From the NCBI GenBank assembly GCA_907165065.1, contig OU015526.1, positions 66,673,723 to 66,737,722 of the forward strand: a DNA stretch of 64,000 nt. The letters are read 5' to 3'. Under the pieces are notes generated by a model. The model did not search any database. It was not told the origin of the DNA and was given only the letters and a program-made list of their open reading frames with translations. Positions within the stretch are counted from its first letter, which is position 1. Each line of letters begins with the position of its first letter. Shown piece after piece: positions 13,926 through 28,600 of this stretch. Position numbers and translations under genes: made by a program. This DNA comes from Caprimulgus europaeus (lineage: Eukaryota; Chordata; Aves; Caprimulgiformes; Caprimulgidae).

Positions 13926-16900
13926 AACTTCAGCTAGCCTGGAAAAATAGTTTTGTGTATTAAAAAAGAACTATACAGAAATTTAGTGTTTACTGTCTGT
14001 AGTATACTGAGATACACTTCAGTTTAAAGGAGTAATTTGCTTCTAAAACCAGTGAGCTTGGTTATTTTTACCAGCAAAATAGTTCAAAGTAGGCCTAGAA
14101 TGTACTTTTGAAGTTACAAGCAACTGTTAAACTTACTACAACATTAATGACTGTAGTTAGCCTGAAAGAATACTTCATCTTTTTATATGCAAGTGTTTCT
14201 TTGCCAAATTGAATTCTCCTGTGGTAAAACAGGATGATGTAGTTCCTGGGTGGGTAACAATACTGCCAGACTCAGTTAATAAGTGGATTTGAGGGAGGGA
14301 GTGTTGCTGTGGGAAAAGCTGCCAGAGAAATATAGGGAAATATATGGAATATAGACATAGTACTGCGAAGAAAAGTACTATTTTTAGTGTGTTAAGTGAA
14401 TAAATAACTTTATTTTAGATATTATAAAAGGAATATGGATATTTTCCATCCTTTCAAAGGCAGAGAACACAAAAAGCCAAGTGTCTTAGGGCTGCTTCAG
14501 CTTCTCAGGTAGTACATTAATATGTCCATGAGTACTATGCAATAGACCTTATTTTTAAAAAAAGTGTGTTTAAGCTTTAGGCATGTTTAAAGAACAGTCA
14601 AAGCATTTTCCTCACTTTACTGTCTTTTGCCTCATCCTTTCCTTTGCCCACACCTGCAGCTGAATATACGATACGAGCTTTAAATGCAGCAGGCCCTTGT
14701 GATAAGCTATAGGGCTTTATGGTGTTCCATAGCTCAGAGTGGAAATACTCAAGCTGCGAATTGGAAAGCTATTGGCAGTATATATTTATTATCATAGCAC
14801 TAGTATGCATAATTCTGAGTTATAGTTGACTACAAAAAACTTATTGCTGTACCAATCTTTGTGCTGTGAGACTGAGGTTAGAGGAAGAAGCACTTTTAAA
14901 ATAACGGTTCCCTTGTATATTATTTCCTCCTTAGTTATTTTGGTAGGTTTTCCTTCTGTTTCAGTTTTATTTATGATTAGCCATGTGTTGTATATGTGGA
15001 GAATTTTCCCTAACAGAGTTTTGATTTCTCCTTGAGAAAAAGATGAAAAATTTGCACATATTGAAAAAGCAGCCAGTGAGGGAAGTAACATGTGGCACTC
15101 AGTTTTCTAATAACCTATCAGAAAACAGAGACAGAGCATTTTTTGAACTCCAAGGGGCGATGGGAGCTGTGGTGGTGGTGAGTTCTTCTCCAGTGCTTTG
15201 GACATCATAGATGGCTTATCCATGGGGAACTGGCAAGGCAGTCCTGAATTGCCACTATAGGGATTTGGATATGTAAATGTGAAGAGTGGTAATCAACTAT
15301 ATGCAGGTTTGTAGCTATTTATTTTGACAGTTTTCAAACTTGTGACTCAAAGTTTAGGGAAAAAAATCACAGAAATGACCTGAATGATTTGGTTTTCTCC
15401 CCCCTTGGGCCATGTGTATTGCTAGTTTGAGGTCAGAAGGCTAGAAATAGATTGTAAAGAATATTATGGCAAGTTAGCACAGTTTTACAGGATTGTCTGT
15501 TTTTATGGCTGAGAAACTTGAACTGATACTGAGAAAAGACAGTAATATATAATGCAAAACTGTGATTAGATTGATACTTCCTCTTAGTTCTTAAACTTTA
15601 AAGATGTCATGATTAAGACATGGTAAAACAAACAAAACAATTGTCTTATGCAAAAAAGTAAGTTTCACTATGTGATAAACATGCACCTTAGGAAGTCTAA
15701 ACAGATCCTAAGAATAAGTTGTTACTCCCAAAAGCAAAACTCAATTATAAAGCTGATAAGATGCGTAATTAAGGAAAGTGTATTGCTTCTGAAGTTCTGA
15801 AAGATAAAAGTGCTTGGGCCAGCTGTCTCTAATTTTAAGCTTTCCTTCACCATAGATGCAAACTTCAATACAAAGTGGCCTGCATATTAGACCAAAGAAA
15901 TTACTCATGAGATTTGCTCAGTAAGCAGTTTCTAAATGTCATTTCCTTGTGTAACTTGAGAAACTCGCACAGGCAGGAGTCTGTTGAACTGTGTGGTAAT
16001 TAAATGCGTCATAATAGGCTCAATTCATGAGTTTTGTGTTTTTCAGTTTCCTAACTTAAAATGACCTGATGCAGGCTGCTATATTCCTCTTTTCTTGCTA
16101 GGTTTCATACAGCTCTCAGGGCCTTATTCTGTCAGAGGAGAAATATTTTTGCTAGCATTTAAGAACACTTTTCACTTCCAACTGTGTCAGGTGGCCGTAA
16201 TGATGCCTCTGAAATGAGTTCACTTTCTCAATCAACTGAGCACTCGGTCAGCTTCTGTGAAAGCTGAAGTTACTGGCATTCAGGCTGCCTTTTCCAAATA
16301 ATGAAGAGCTGCCAAGCCATCACCAGGCTTGGCCATCTTTAAAGACATGTGGCTGTCACTGAATGCAGTTTTGACAGGGATTAGACAGACCTGCTTAGGA
16401 GGTAGAATTTGGTATCACCTTTTTTCCTTTCTCAAAAGTATCACAAACATTACTGCCCTGGATTGATATTAAAAGAATAATCTAAATTACACAAAATAGC
16501 CATTTATAAAGATTTAGCTTTTCCAGAAGCAGGCTGCATATCGATCACCACAGGAGATACAAGGCTGAATCGGAGCATAACTTACCTGTTGTATAGAAGG
16601 AGCATAGACTTTCCCAGGCAAATACAGCAAGGTCACTTCAGCCTCCTGGCATCAATCCCTTCACAGATTATGTTTTAAATATGCAAATTGACATGTCTGC
16701 ATTTACAAAATTCCAATTTCAAATGCAAACATGCTTGAAATAAGTTCTGAAGCTGATCTATTACAGCACTGACAGTAGTACTGAATGGAGTTACCTGCTT
16801 GAATCTGTGTCACCTAACCCTTACTCTGTTCAAGATAAACTCTCATTGACTTCCAAGGAAACTGATCATGATATGCCAAGAATGCACGAGCTTGCAAATC

Positions 16901-19900
16901 TACATATACTATCTGGATCTGAGGTCATCAGGTGCAGTTTATTCCTACTTAGGAGAAAGGGAAGGGGAACAAGTGCTGATCAAGCCTCAAAAGTCAGTGC
17001 TGTCTGTGAACACAAGGTGGAGCAATGATGTAGCATCAGGGCGGAATGAAAAGTAATGGTATTGCACAAAGTGCATCAGTTTCAGTGATGTGCAATTCTG
17101 AAAGTGAAGTTCTGAAAACTACATTACTCATCGGACACACCATTGCAGGAATCTAGAAAGAAGCATTTGTTTTAAAAACAAGTGACTAGAAAGAAGGTTT
17201 ACTAGGTGGTGATTTGTATTTGTCACTGGTTTTCTGCAACTGTGTGAATTTGTCTTGCTCATTGACGTTGTAGCAGATTGCATCAGATGCTCCTAAGATT
17301 CAGCTGTCCCTTCCACTCAGGCAACATCAAGTAACCAGAACAAGACAGCCTGAACAATCCTATTACATTGCTAGTAACAATGAGCAGTGAGAAACCCAGA
17401 AAGAACCATGTGTGGGTCAATGTTCAAGGTCCATGAAGTACACTCTGGGAAAACAGCCATATTACCAAATGAAATGGGGCACAACCATCACTCCAAAAAA
17501 AAACCAGTGAACATCTTTGTAATCCTTTTCAACAACTGTTGGTCAGGCGCCATCTAAAGAGCCTGGTGAGGAAATACAAGCAAAACTTGGGTACCACTAT
17601 TAGCAGCTGTCTATAAACTCATCTGTATGACTGTGGCTGTCGAAGTCTGCTACAGTTCTATTTGTGGAAGAGTAGAATATGCTGAGTACAAAATGTGACA
17701 CATCACTGTCTGAATGCCTCCATGGGCCAAATGACTGGGAAAAGCTGACAAAGCAAAAGACAAAATTAATGACTTCAGCTCACTTTCATTCAGGTGACCA
17801 TGACACAAGAGGATTATCTTCCCCTTACACTAGGAGAGTTTAGTTTCTGGTCTGAGCTTGTCAGAAAAGCAGTGAAATGGTCTGTGTCATGTACTGTATA
17901 GAAACATTCTGCATGAGGAAAGTATTCCTGTATGGGGAGAATAATGGTGGCTTTAACTGTAAAACTAAGGTTCCTAGCAAGGTGAGTAACTCTCCTCAGT
18001 TTACTAGAAAATACTTGTTTCAAGTTCTAGAGAGAGTCTGTGGTTAAAAGTGATCTGGTCCACTTTCCTAGAATAACCAGATTATGGTATAAACTACAAA
18101 TGTGCCATACATACATAATTTAAAATCAGCCTGTCTGTTTTTCTAGGCCAAACACGTGAGGAGAGGCTGTTCAGTTAGGTGTAACTCCTTTACTTGTCCT
18201 GCTTGGCTACATATTTGCAATCACTTGGTGGAGGCATCAAGTAGAAATGGCCACAGGATGCTCTTTGGTTTGTGATTATTATGAATTAATACTGTTAATG
18301 GGAATTTCAGATGTGTCAGAAGAAAATAATGACTCAATTATTACATTATTATAATAGTGGCATTAAAAATGTATTTAAACCAAGACAATTGATTCCTATG
18401 GAAAAAGGAGATGGTGTTTAGATAAAAGATTATATGCAATGTAAGCATGAATAAGATTGATAAATTAATCTGGTTCATTAAGTTCCATGAAATGAATTCA
18501 AAACCTAGAAATGAAATTAAAAAGATTTGACCATTGTTATAAGGCAACTATACATAAAACCAGTCAGAAAATAGCTAGAGAGAGCATTACATGACCAGAA
18601 CCATCTCATTTGGTTGTAGGAAAAGTAAAGCCTGGATAAATCAGATCACATTAATACTGCTTAAGAAGTTCTACGTTGTCTTACATTACTTTTTTGCAGT
18701 TCTGTAAAAATAACAATATTGTGGTGCCACTTTTTCCCCAGGAATTATGCAGACTTACAATTGCATCTTATCACAGGCTGACTGCTAAGAGTGAACTAGG
18801 GCACTGATTCATTATCCTGCTCAGTTCTTTAGTTGTCAAGTTGTTCAAGAAAACTTGACCTTGAGTCCAGTTGTTGTAATATATATGATGTTAGAAATTC
18901 AGCTGAGATATATACTATAGGGGGACTGTATTTCTCTAAATGTAATTATTAAAGTTTGATGTAAATTACCTCTGGATACTGCTACCTTTTCATCCATCTG
19001 CACTCATTCTCCTTTGTTATTCAGACAAATCTGTTTCCAAGTTGCCTGTTTTCCAGTGCTATTTCAATAACTGCAATCTCTGCGACAAATTCCCATATTC
19101 CCAAATACTGCATAACACCTGTGAGACTACTTTGGAAGTAAAAATTGAAGAAAGAAAACAAAATACAAGGTTTTCCTAAACAGTCTTGAAAATGTATTTG
19201 AGGAAAAAAATGGGGTATTTCTTCACTTTAAGGGGTTAGTGAATTCCTCAGTTTACCAACAGAGATTATCTTTTTTGACATGCTTGGGTCAGCCATGCCT
19301 CCCACAGAGCATGAAGGAAGGGTGTTTCTTTGAGAGACAGTGGAAGGGCAAGATGTTTGTGAAATAGAAAGGCATTTAGAAGGGGGCAGAAGAGCAACAG
19401 CCCGCTGGCAGACAGAAAACTGACAAGCTGAAGAATCTGACAGCTGTCAAAGTTGATGGCTGTGAGAGCTGCTTGTGACATGAATGACTCAGGAGAGGTT
19501 CTGCCCCACAAAGTATTGCAGCAACTTCCCTCGGTTGCATCTTTTCTATCAGTTGACTGAAACTTTTATGAATGTGTTCGTGACAAGATACAGATGAAGG
19601 AACATTGTAACTGGTTAATGCCTTCACCCTCTACTTTTACATATGTATAAAATAATTACCTGTTGTAAATGTTAATAGTATTTTCTACAGTTCTGTTCAG
19701 CTGGAGGCAGGTGGCAGAATGGCCCCAGGAAAGGTGTTAAAATCAAGCCAAACAGGAAAAATCCTTTTACTGTTTTCAGCACCACAGACGCATTTCAGCA
19801 ATGTGCAGTTTTGAAGGGACAACAAACAACCCTCATCTCCTGCAACTTCTGAGAATACACTGAAAAATGGACAGCTGTTTACTGAAGGAGAGGGCACAGC

Positions 19901-22900
19901 CACAGAGATTTAATAGATGCTTTTCTGATAGTTACAGTAGTTTGGCAATTAGCAACAACGACCAACAAATCTGCTCTCTGCAAGATATACTGTTAACAAT
20001 CAAATATCAAAATAACAAAATCATATTTTTATTTTATTATTACAACAACAGCCCATTTAATTAATTCCTTCAAGTGTAATCTTTTGGGCTGTTAACCTTC
20101 TCCAGAATCCACATTGCTGATCCCTCTTTGCTGTTCTTCTCTCATTACAATTACATTACAATCTTCTGACCCCTCAGATTGTTCTGAATATTAACCATTA
20201 CTTGGACAAAAATGGAAGACAAAGAAAATTATGCATTTTATAGCTGAAGAAATTTCATCTCTTGAGGAAAGCAGCCTGAAATATTTGGATCGAAGGAAAT
20301 ACTTTTGAGTTGGCTGACTCAAATTTGACTGATATTAGCAAAGGAGGGATTGCCAATCCTGTATTTCAATTCACAGGTTTCTCATGAAGAGGTCACCTTT
20401 TGCTCTATCTGACTGCCAGTAAAGTATTACGCTGAGAAGACTTGCTTGCTAAGGTGTATGTGACAATGTATGTGTAATGGTATTTATCCTGTGTTAATTG
20501 GCTGAGCATGTCTCACATGATTAGCGAGGTCATCTCAGCTAAAATCCTATTCTCCCTCTTCTTTCAAGAGTGACAAGGGTCTTGAATTAGTGAGTTTGTT
20601 TTAGACCATTAGTTCCGGTGTTGCAACACTACTGGCACTTCATGGGATAATAACTGAGGGAAAATAACACTCAAAAATATGATGTTGCCTGGAATTGACA
20701 TAGTAGGGGAATTGCTAAACTGCTGGTCTCAAGTGGTCATTCTTAGCCTTGCCATCATTTCCAAGTGGCCTTTCAAAAATTGTATGTGTTGTAGCAAGTC
20801 AGCAGACAAAATCTAAACAGAAGTTTGCCATGGGCAGGCAATCTGCAGAGCCTGAGAGGAGGTGCCTGTCTAGGGAACCAAGAGGAAGGATGTGGTCTGT
20901 GGTGGCCACAGAAGCTGGTCACGGTGCTCCTGTTCAGTCCAGCTCGTGGGGTCATGTAGATCTGCTTTGTGCCACTAATTTTAATTTTAAATTTGTGCCC
21001 AAGTTTGCCAGTTTGGCAAAACACAGGGTGGCACCAGCCCTGGACAATAGTGTGAATAAGACCTGTCTAAGAGAATGGTCCAGAAGGCAGAATGCCAAAG
21101 GCACCTGTCAGGACAAAGTTTATAGGTAGAGATAGTATCTCCAATTAATTTAACTTAAAAAAAAAAAATAATAAAAAAATATTAAAGGAAATTAGTCGGC
21201 TTTGAGCATGTTTGTACACAATCACTCATATGTCTGGAAATTAATCTCATTTTTTCAGCCACCAGTAAAAACTGCCAATATCCTTAAACCCTGTCTATAG
21301 CAAAATACTGCTAAAACTATCTTGTACTTGCTCAGAAGTATTATGTCTTTCTCCTCAAAGGAGGCTTTAAGTGCCAGAGAATACGACTTATTTGGCTGTA
21401 AGTGATCATCACTTAGACCCCTCAGTTAGGAAACATCGTGGATTCAGCCAGAGACACACAGATAATTTCTTACATTGATGCAATATCCTTTAATCAGAAT
21501 TATCCTGAAATACTTCACAAGTTATATTTAATATATAGTGACTATATAGGACTGAAAAGCAGGGGAGTGAAGGAGAGTGAAATATAAGTTTTCTTAAAGA
21601 TTGATGTAAATAGCAAATAAGTAATAGAAGACATTAACTATAATGGGATCTTGGTAGTGTTGCATTGAATTTAGTTCATGTTTAAAACGAGATTTGTTTT
21701 TCCCCACACTGGCTAGTAAGTAACTTCTATGAAAAGCTTGATGAGATGCAAATAGTTGCATGTAGCATGAAAAGTAGTAGAAAATTACAAATACTGTGGT
21801 TTTCTCAGAAATACCAACTTTTGGTTAAAGAATTTGCTGGTGCTTCATGCCTGAATGCTTTAAGGGTATTTGGCTTCCTTACAGATTTTTATCTCATTAG
21901 TTCCTGATGGCCAAGAAACTCCTTTTCATATTCATTTATTTGCTTTAAATTATACTCATTTATAACCTGAACTCCAGAGTTGCTTTCCTGACTATCACTC
22001 TGACAAAGCAGTTTGTAAGTTACAGTCCTATCAGGCCTGTTACTGTTATTTAAATAACGTGGAAAACCTGTAACAAAATGCTAAGTAAATCACTCCCTAT
22101 TTCAGCCGTGTCTTTCAGTGAAACAGGAGCCTGGCTTATCTCAGCTGTCAAATAAATTAAAGATGAGCCACCTGTCATGGCAATGAAGAGTTTTACCTAA
22201 ACCCAAAGCAATTTACTCTCTTAGAATGAAAGATATTTAAGGCTGCCTTGAAAAGTTAGCTGTTTTCTTTCTTCAGAGAGAATACTGAAACCAAGAATTC
22301 ATATGCTCCTTTTTCTAACAAGCTGAATAGTGTAATTTAAATAGACCACCGAGTACACTTCTTAAAAATCTATATTGCATCCAAACAGTTTTTGTATTAG
22401 GACTTCTAAGGCCATGGGGACAACAGGAAGATAAAAAAGGGAATTTCAGATAATGACACTTTTTTTTTGCTTGCTTTGTTTTGAATACTTAGGCCTGCTG
22501 GTTTCTTTTTTTCTTGCATTTTCCTTTCCAAAAATCAGTTGTCAGCTTTGAGAAATGAGACACTTGACATTTGTTGTATTTTTTATTTCCTGTATTTACA
22601 CAGTGTGGTTTTTTATATTGTTTGCTCTAGAAAGGCTGCATGATCATAGTTTCATTTTATTTTTAAAAAGAGGAAAAAATTAGTTATTGAAAGCACAGCT
22701 ACTAAATTTTTTTTTATTTCCCTTTAAAAGGAAAAATGTTTTCATACTCTTAATTATAGTTTCCAGAAGCCCTTTCAATGAATACTTCAGTCTGCTGCTG
22801 AAGAACAAGTAGCGAGCTACTACTTTTCCATACGCTGCTTGGCCTTTGGACCTCATGTAGTCAGTGGTCACCATGTCATGATAAAAAAGTCAGAAGAAAG

Positions 22901-25561
22901 GAGCTGAGAGTCTTGGATTGGTAGCAGTGCTTTTGTCAGCTTAATATATTTGCCAGGCTACTAGTATTCTCTTAATACCATGACCTTGCATGAAAATGCT
23001 GTGATAATACTTATTTTGTGATTGCAGGAAGAAAGCAGTTAAATTCTGTGCAACTGTCTTAAAGCATAGAAAGAAACAGTGTTGTGGCATACAGAAAGTA
23101 AAATCAGGAGACACACAAAGGAAGATTATCCTCTTTCAACCAGCAAACACTAGCGGTACTAAAGGATCGATTATTGTCTCAAATTTATTTCCCTGAAACT
23201 GGGTGGGAAATTCTATTTCTATCCCATAAAAATATTTGCAATTTCAAAAGCAATTCTTATTCCACATGCAGATAAAATGACAAAGTTTAAAATATTGGGA
23301 AGGAAAAAAAGAAGGAGATAAGATTGTAATCATCTCTCAATTCTTGTTAATCTGGTGGTTGGAGGGGGGGCTCATTTGTTATATGGAGACTTAACAGTTC
23401 AAATTCCTGCTATACCATCCTCCCACTTTGGAGGACATCCACCATCCCCAGGGGACCACTTTCAGTTTTCTCAGGAGGGTTGTTCTAATTTGTCAGTCCA
23501 TAAACTTCTGAGCTGACCAAAGATGTGGGCAGTTCCAAATAACAGTGAACCTTTGCAAGACAGTAGAAGCCCTGGGCATGGGAAGCAGTGGCTGGTGCTC
23601 AGGAAATGTGGAAACGTGCGTGCACTGCACAGGGAAAATGTTGGTTGTGATAGAGCGATGGAAGTAGTGTGATTTGTGAATTCCTGAGGGTAAGATCAGA
23701 TATAAAAAACCAGAACTGGAGAAGACTGGAAAAAGGAGGCATTTCTTATTATTCTTTTAAGTTTGGTGAAGGAGATCTGTGTGATTTTTAACTTTTTTTT
23801 CCCATTATGATGAAGCCCCAGTGTCTCCATGCAAACAAAAAGAGTTGGAAGCTTAAAAGGAGATACACTATAAACAGTAAAATGTAATAGTGCAACAGTC
23901 ATGAAGATGAAATAATTTAATTGCTAACCTGGGATCAATTACATAAAGCAAGATACTCCAGTGACACTAGTCCAGTGTATCACCTGACTCGATATCTGAT
24001 CAGACACTTGCTTCACTTAAAAATATGTGAATTCCCAGGAAGAGTACCCAGGGCTTGGTGGACATGTCCAGGCGGTTGTGGTGTTGAAATGTACCATTCT
24101 GCCAGCCTAAACCCACATAGTTATGTGGCTGGAAGGCAGGCAAAAGGCCCACAGAGATTGCTGATGCTGATCTCACTTCCAGTTTACAACAGCAGAATGT
24201 GGTGAAAGCCAATGAGGCCATACCACTGCAAACGTCAGACAACATGCTAGCAGGTTTGGAAGAGCTCTCTCCTAATTAAGGACTATTCTGTCCTACCCCT
24301 AAATAGGAACATTTAATAATAGGACATTTGAATATATAGTAATCCTAATCACATAAAAGTGATCAAAATTTCCTCAGCCTGATGACTTGGTGGTTCCTAC
24401 ATACAGAGCCAGCTGAAGAAAATGTGCTTTGACACTGCAAGACTAATTTCTCAGTCTTTGGGAAAATTCAGGGTAATGGAGATTTTTCAGGTAAAATATG
24501 GCAAGATTTTTAATATAAAATGCCTACTCACTTTTCCTTTTTTTATTTGTTTATTTTTGCTTGGAAGGAATATTTGCCTTTATCTAGAAACAAGTTTCAC
24601 CATTGCCAAATAATTTCCTAATCCTCTGTTAAAGAATATTTGCATAAAGAAGTACCTGCAACCAGTTACTTCTATAAGCAAGTGTTCAGAGCCAAAGTCT
24701 AAATCACTCTTGTCCTGTATTACAAATTCTCACATCTGATGGCTGTTTAATGGTGTTGCCTTGCTGCTTAAAATGGTTTTAAGTCATCTAGTTTCAGAAT
24801 GCAAAATTAGTCTGCTTTTATACTAAATATTTTACAAATGTCAGCCAAAATTATTTTGGTGGAACAAATATCTTACACACTGTCAAAGCAGCTTCTTAAA
24901 TAGTTAATTTTAATCTGGTGTATATAGTTTAAGAGCTCTATCCATGTCACTCTAATGTGGGCACATGCAGCATGTGATCGTCTTTCGCTTCTTACAAACA
25001 AACCAACAGATCCAAATAGAACAGTGTAACCTGGATATCAGTAAAGGGAGCTGAGTGGGAGGAGAAATCAACAAAGTAGTGCAAAAATTAATAACTAGCA
25101 TGCATATTTAATTAATTCAAAATTGTTCAACATAAAAAGTGCTAAGAATATCCTGAAGGTCCAACAGTCTCTAAACTTAAATGGCAACAGATAATTCATC
25201 TTATTTTGAGGTAGCACTATTTTTTATAATGAAAGAGAAAAGCATTACCTTGGGGGGAATGTAAATAAAACTATCAGTTTGTATGTTCATTATATAAGCT
25301 TATTGTTGCACATTAAAAATTAGTCTTCTGTGTAGTCTCTCAAGGTACATTTTTGTGATCGTGATATGGAATATACTTATGCAGGCAGGGTTAGGTTCTT
25401 GGTGCTTAGTGGCTTTTTTTCAGCCAGAGTATTTAATTTGCAGAGTGTGCTGTAAAGTGCATAATTCAGTTTGGATGCTTTCCAGCTTAGAAAATTTGTC
25501 ATGTTTAGCCGATACCCATTAATCACTACTGGTGAGAAGTTCATCCTTTAAAAACTAAAGT

Positions 25562-25648
25562 AAAAAAAAAAAACAAAACAAACAAAAAAAAACCCCAAGC
25601 CAACCAACCAAAAAACAAACAAACAACCCCCCCCCAAAAAAAAACCCC
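25562..25648 (-). repeat. A/C-rich low-complexity tract
   Basis: Nearly pure A and C: poly-A mixed with caaac units, ccaaccaacc, a run of nine C at about 25,627-25,635, nine A, then cccc. On the minus strand it reads as a G/T tract very like the one near 2.7 kb. Runs of four, nine and four G give it partial G-quadruplex potential on that strand. Confidence 0.82.
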
Positions 25649-28600
25649 TGTGGGAAGTAAAGCTCTTGGTGTGCTCCCAGAAAGCTACATGAGATGTTAG
25701 GTGGTTAAGAGGGAATGGGCATAACATATTGGTCCAAAGGGGCAGAGGGAAGAGACATGAAGTATCACTGTGATTTCAGGCAGAACCTGAAACAACTTCA
25801 GATGTGAAGCAGGAGGACTAGTCAAACCTACGTCACTGGGGAGGTGTGAAGGCAGGCAGGGGCAAGAAAGTGATGTTTTAAAGTAAGAAAATAGATGTAA
25901 AACATTTTCCTCAAGGCATCAAGGGACCAGGTACCGTGCCTGTAAACAGTAAGAGACTAGCAGGGAATATCTTCAGATCCTCACCTGCCCTTTTGGACTA
26001 GCAATTCAGGTAAACCTGAAGGAGAACCAGCTGCCAAACAAATCCCTTGAGATTATGGTTACTAACAAGTATTCACAACAAACTGTAAATCTGCTGTCAG
26101 GAAATTACATTTATGGAAGTTAGTACAGTGTCGTTCCTTCACACAAGGGTGTAAGCTTTAGTTTGAGACTCTTGAAGGGTCAGGGGGAATAAAGAGGGGA
26201 AAAAAAACCCCCACCCAAACATCTTAAAATTCCAGCGTTTTGAATTGTCTGGTGCAATTGATAAACTGTTTGAGGAGCAGGGGAGACTTATTACTTAGTT
26301 GTTAGTTGCAAGATGGCCAAATTTTTATTTTGTGAAACCTTTTATTGTTTTTAGTTTCACAAGAAAAAACTGTAATGATTTGGATTTAATTTTATCCAAG
26401 TCATAAAAAAAAAAAATCTTGTTTCCTTTCTGTTTTTCATGTTTGAATTTTTCAAACAGAACTCCGAAGCATGTGATACCCTGTTGCCCCTTGAGCAGAC
26501 AGGATATTTAGGGGAACTATTCCATAGTAGAAGAGCTGCATTTAAAACAGCTGAAGAGTTATTGCCCTATTCATAGCTGGTTTTGTCTATGAAGTAAATT
26601 GCTACTGTGGGAGAACCACAGTTCTGAGGTCTAGGAAGATGAATACACAAATATCCAAGTTGATAACATTAATAAGATGTAATATAAAATGTAATTTTTC
26701 TCTACTGTTCCAAAATTGTTGCTCATCTTTTATCCTGTTCTCTATATTTGTGCTGTTGCAAAGGATTGTGTATTTGAAAGAGAAGGAAGGGGAAAACAGG
26801 AAGTCTTTTTAGGCCTGTGGGGTCTTACCAGATAACCTACATGTTGTGAGTGACAACTGTTTAATTATTTGATCAGAACACATTGTGCAGTTATATTTAA
26901 TGCAGTCAGTAAGAATATCTTCTGAGTGGAATCCTGCTCTGATGGGCTCACAGTACAGGTCTGAAACATCGTTAGCAAATTGTCCCTCAACAAATCCATT
27001 TTACTGAATTTCAGCCTAAAATGAACATTTGTCAATGATATAAACAAATGAAAATGACCTTTTATATAAATATTCTTAGTTGTGTTTTACTACATTTATC
27101 ACAGGTGTGTCTAAGGGTGCATTTTTTATGACAAACCTCAACAAGGCATAAGATAAGTCTGAGATGAGAAAAACTATTTGTAAACTTTAGTTGTAGTCTA
27201 AAGCTTTATGAAATATTTTTGCACTGGTGTGCTGGTCTAGAATTTATCATTTGCAAAACCTTTTTAGGTTGATTTTGCACCTGACTTTTATTCTGTGCTG
27301 GTAAGCTTGAAGTTTATTGCCTGATTGTTATAATAATGTCCTCACAGGTTCTGATTTAAGTGTTTGCAGTTGTCTCTGAATCCTGTTTCAGTCTTTTTCT
27401 TATTTCCTGGATGGCACTTGACTTAATTGGCATTTTAACTCTCCCTGAGTAGAATACACAATTTTAAAGTGGATTTGTTCTCTCTCTTATCTTAAAAGTA
27501 ATTAAAAGCCAGACATTGAGTATTATAATATTTTGTATACTGAACAGAACTTTTAATGCGTAATGAAGGAAGGGCTCCAAGGATTGCATATCTGGTTACC
27601 TAATGAATATTTAGGAAAATATTTGAAAAGAGTTTTAAAAATAAATGTCAACTTGATTGTGGATTATCAGAACTACAGTTTTACTCAGAATTAATACTTA
27701 CCCTAATTTACTGCTGCATTCTCTTATTCATGATTGAATTACCCGACTTGTGTTTTGATCCCAAATATGTTATCACATCTTACATGTACTTTTAGTTTAA
27801 AGAGTTAGCACTTCATTAAGGTATTTTAGCTAAAGCATCAAAGCTCCAGCTGAAGTGAACATATTCCTTAAAGAAATCCATGCTCTGACAGTCCAAACCC
27901 AAGCATCTTTGCAATATTGTGTAGTCCAGGAGTGTTGCTAGCACTTTCCTGTGATCATTGCCAGTGTGCATCTGTCAGTCATTGATCCAGACTCCCCAGA
28001 TACTTCTCCCCACGTTCTCTACATTTATCAAAGTTACTCTCAGGGCAAGAGACCTTAAAGTAGGCAGCGAGCTTTGGTTCCTCACAGCTTTCTGCTCAAC
28101 AGCTTCTTTTTCTTTTCAGTGCTGAAGTTGGTGGAGTTGCAATGCTGCAGAAAGGTAAAAGCTGTTACCTGCAGCAGTAAAATCTAACCTCGTGTGTGTT
28201 AGTACCAACTTCCTTGTCCACAGGGTTTAAATTTAATCCTTTTTTACATGAGTATTTCCAAGGCCATAGCTTTTGCATGTGCTTTTCTTATTTGGAGTCC
28301 TTCTTAGAGGTTGCCAACTGCAAAGTATCAACACAGCCTAGAAGAAGCAACCCAAACTTCAGCTGAAAATTTTTTTAACTCTTGATGTTTCTGGATTTGT
28401 GGGTGGGAATTTACAGAAACATTTATTTCATTTGCTTTCTGGTTTTTGGTTTGCTTGGTTGATTGGTTTTTTTGCATAATTTTATTCTACTAGTCATGGC
28501 AGATTATTATGCTGGGAGAGCACTGGGGAAGGTTCTCTGATACAACACTGAAATCTCAAAGGCCTTTATGACTTCTTGGGCACCTGAGAGAGTAACTGCA

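Noticed and set aside
20749..21129. 126-codon plus-strand open frame with an overlapping minus-strand frame
   Set aside because: No domain recognised and both strands are open, which is typical of chance. Nothing nearby suggests an exon.
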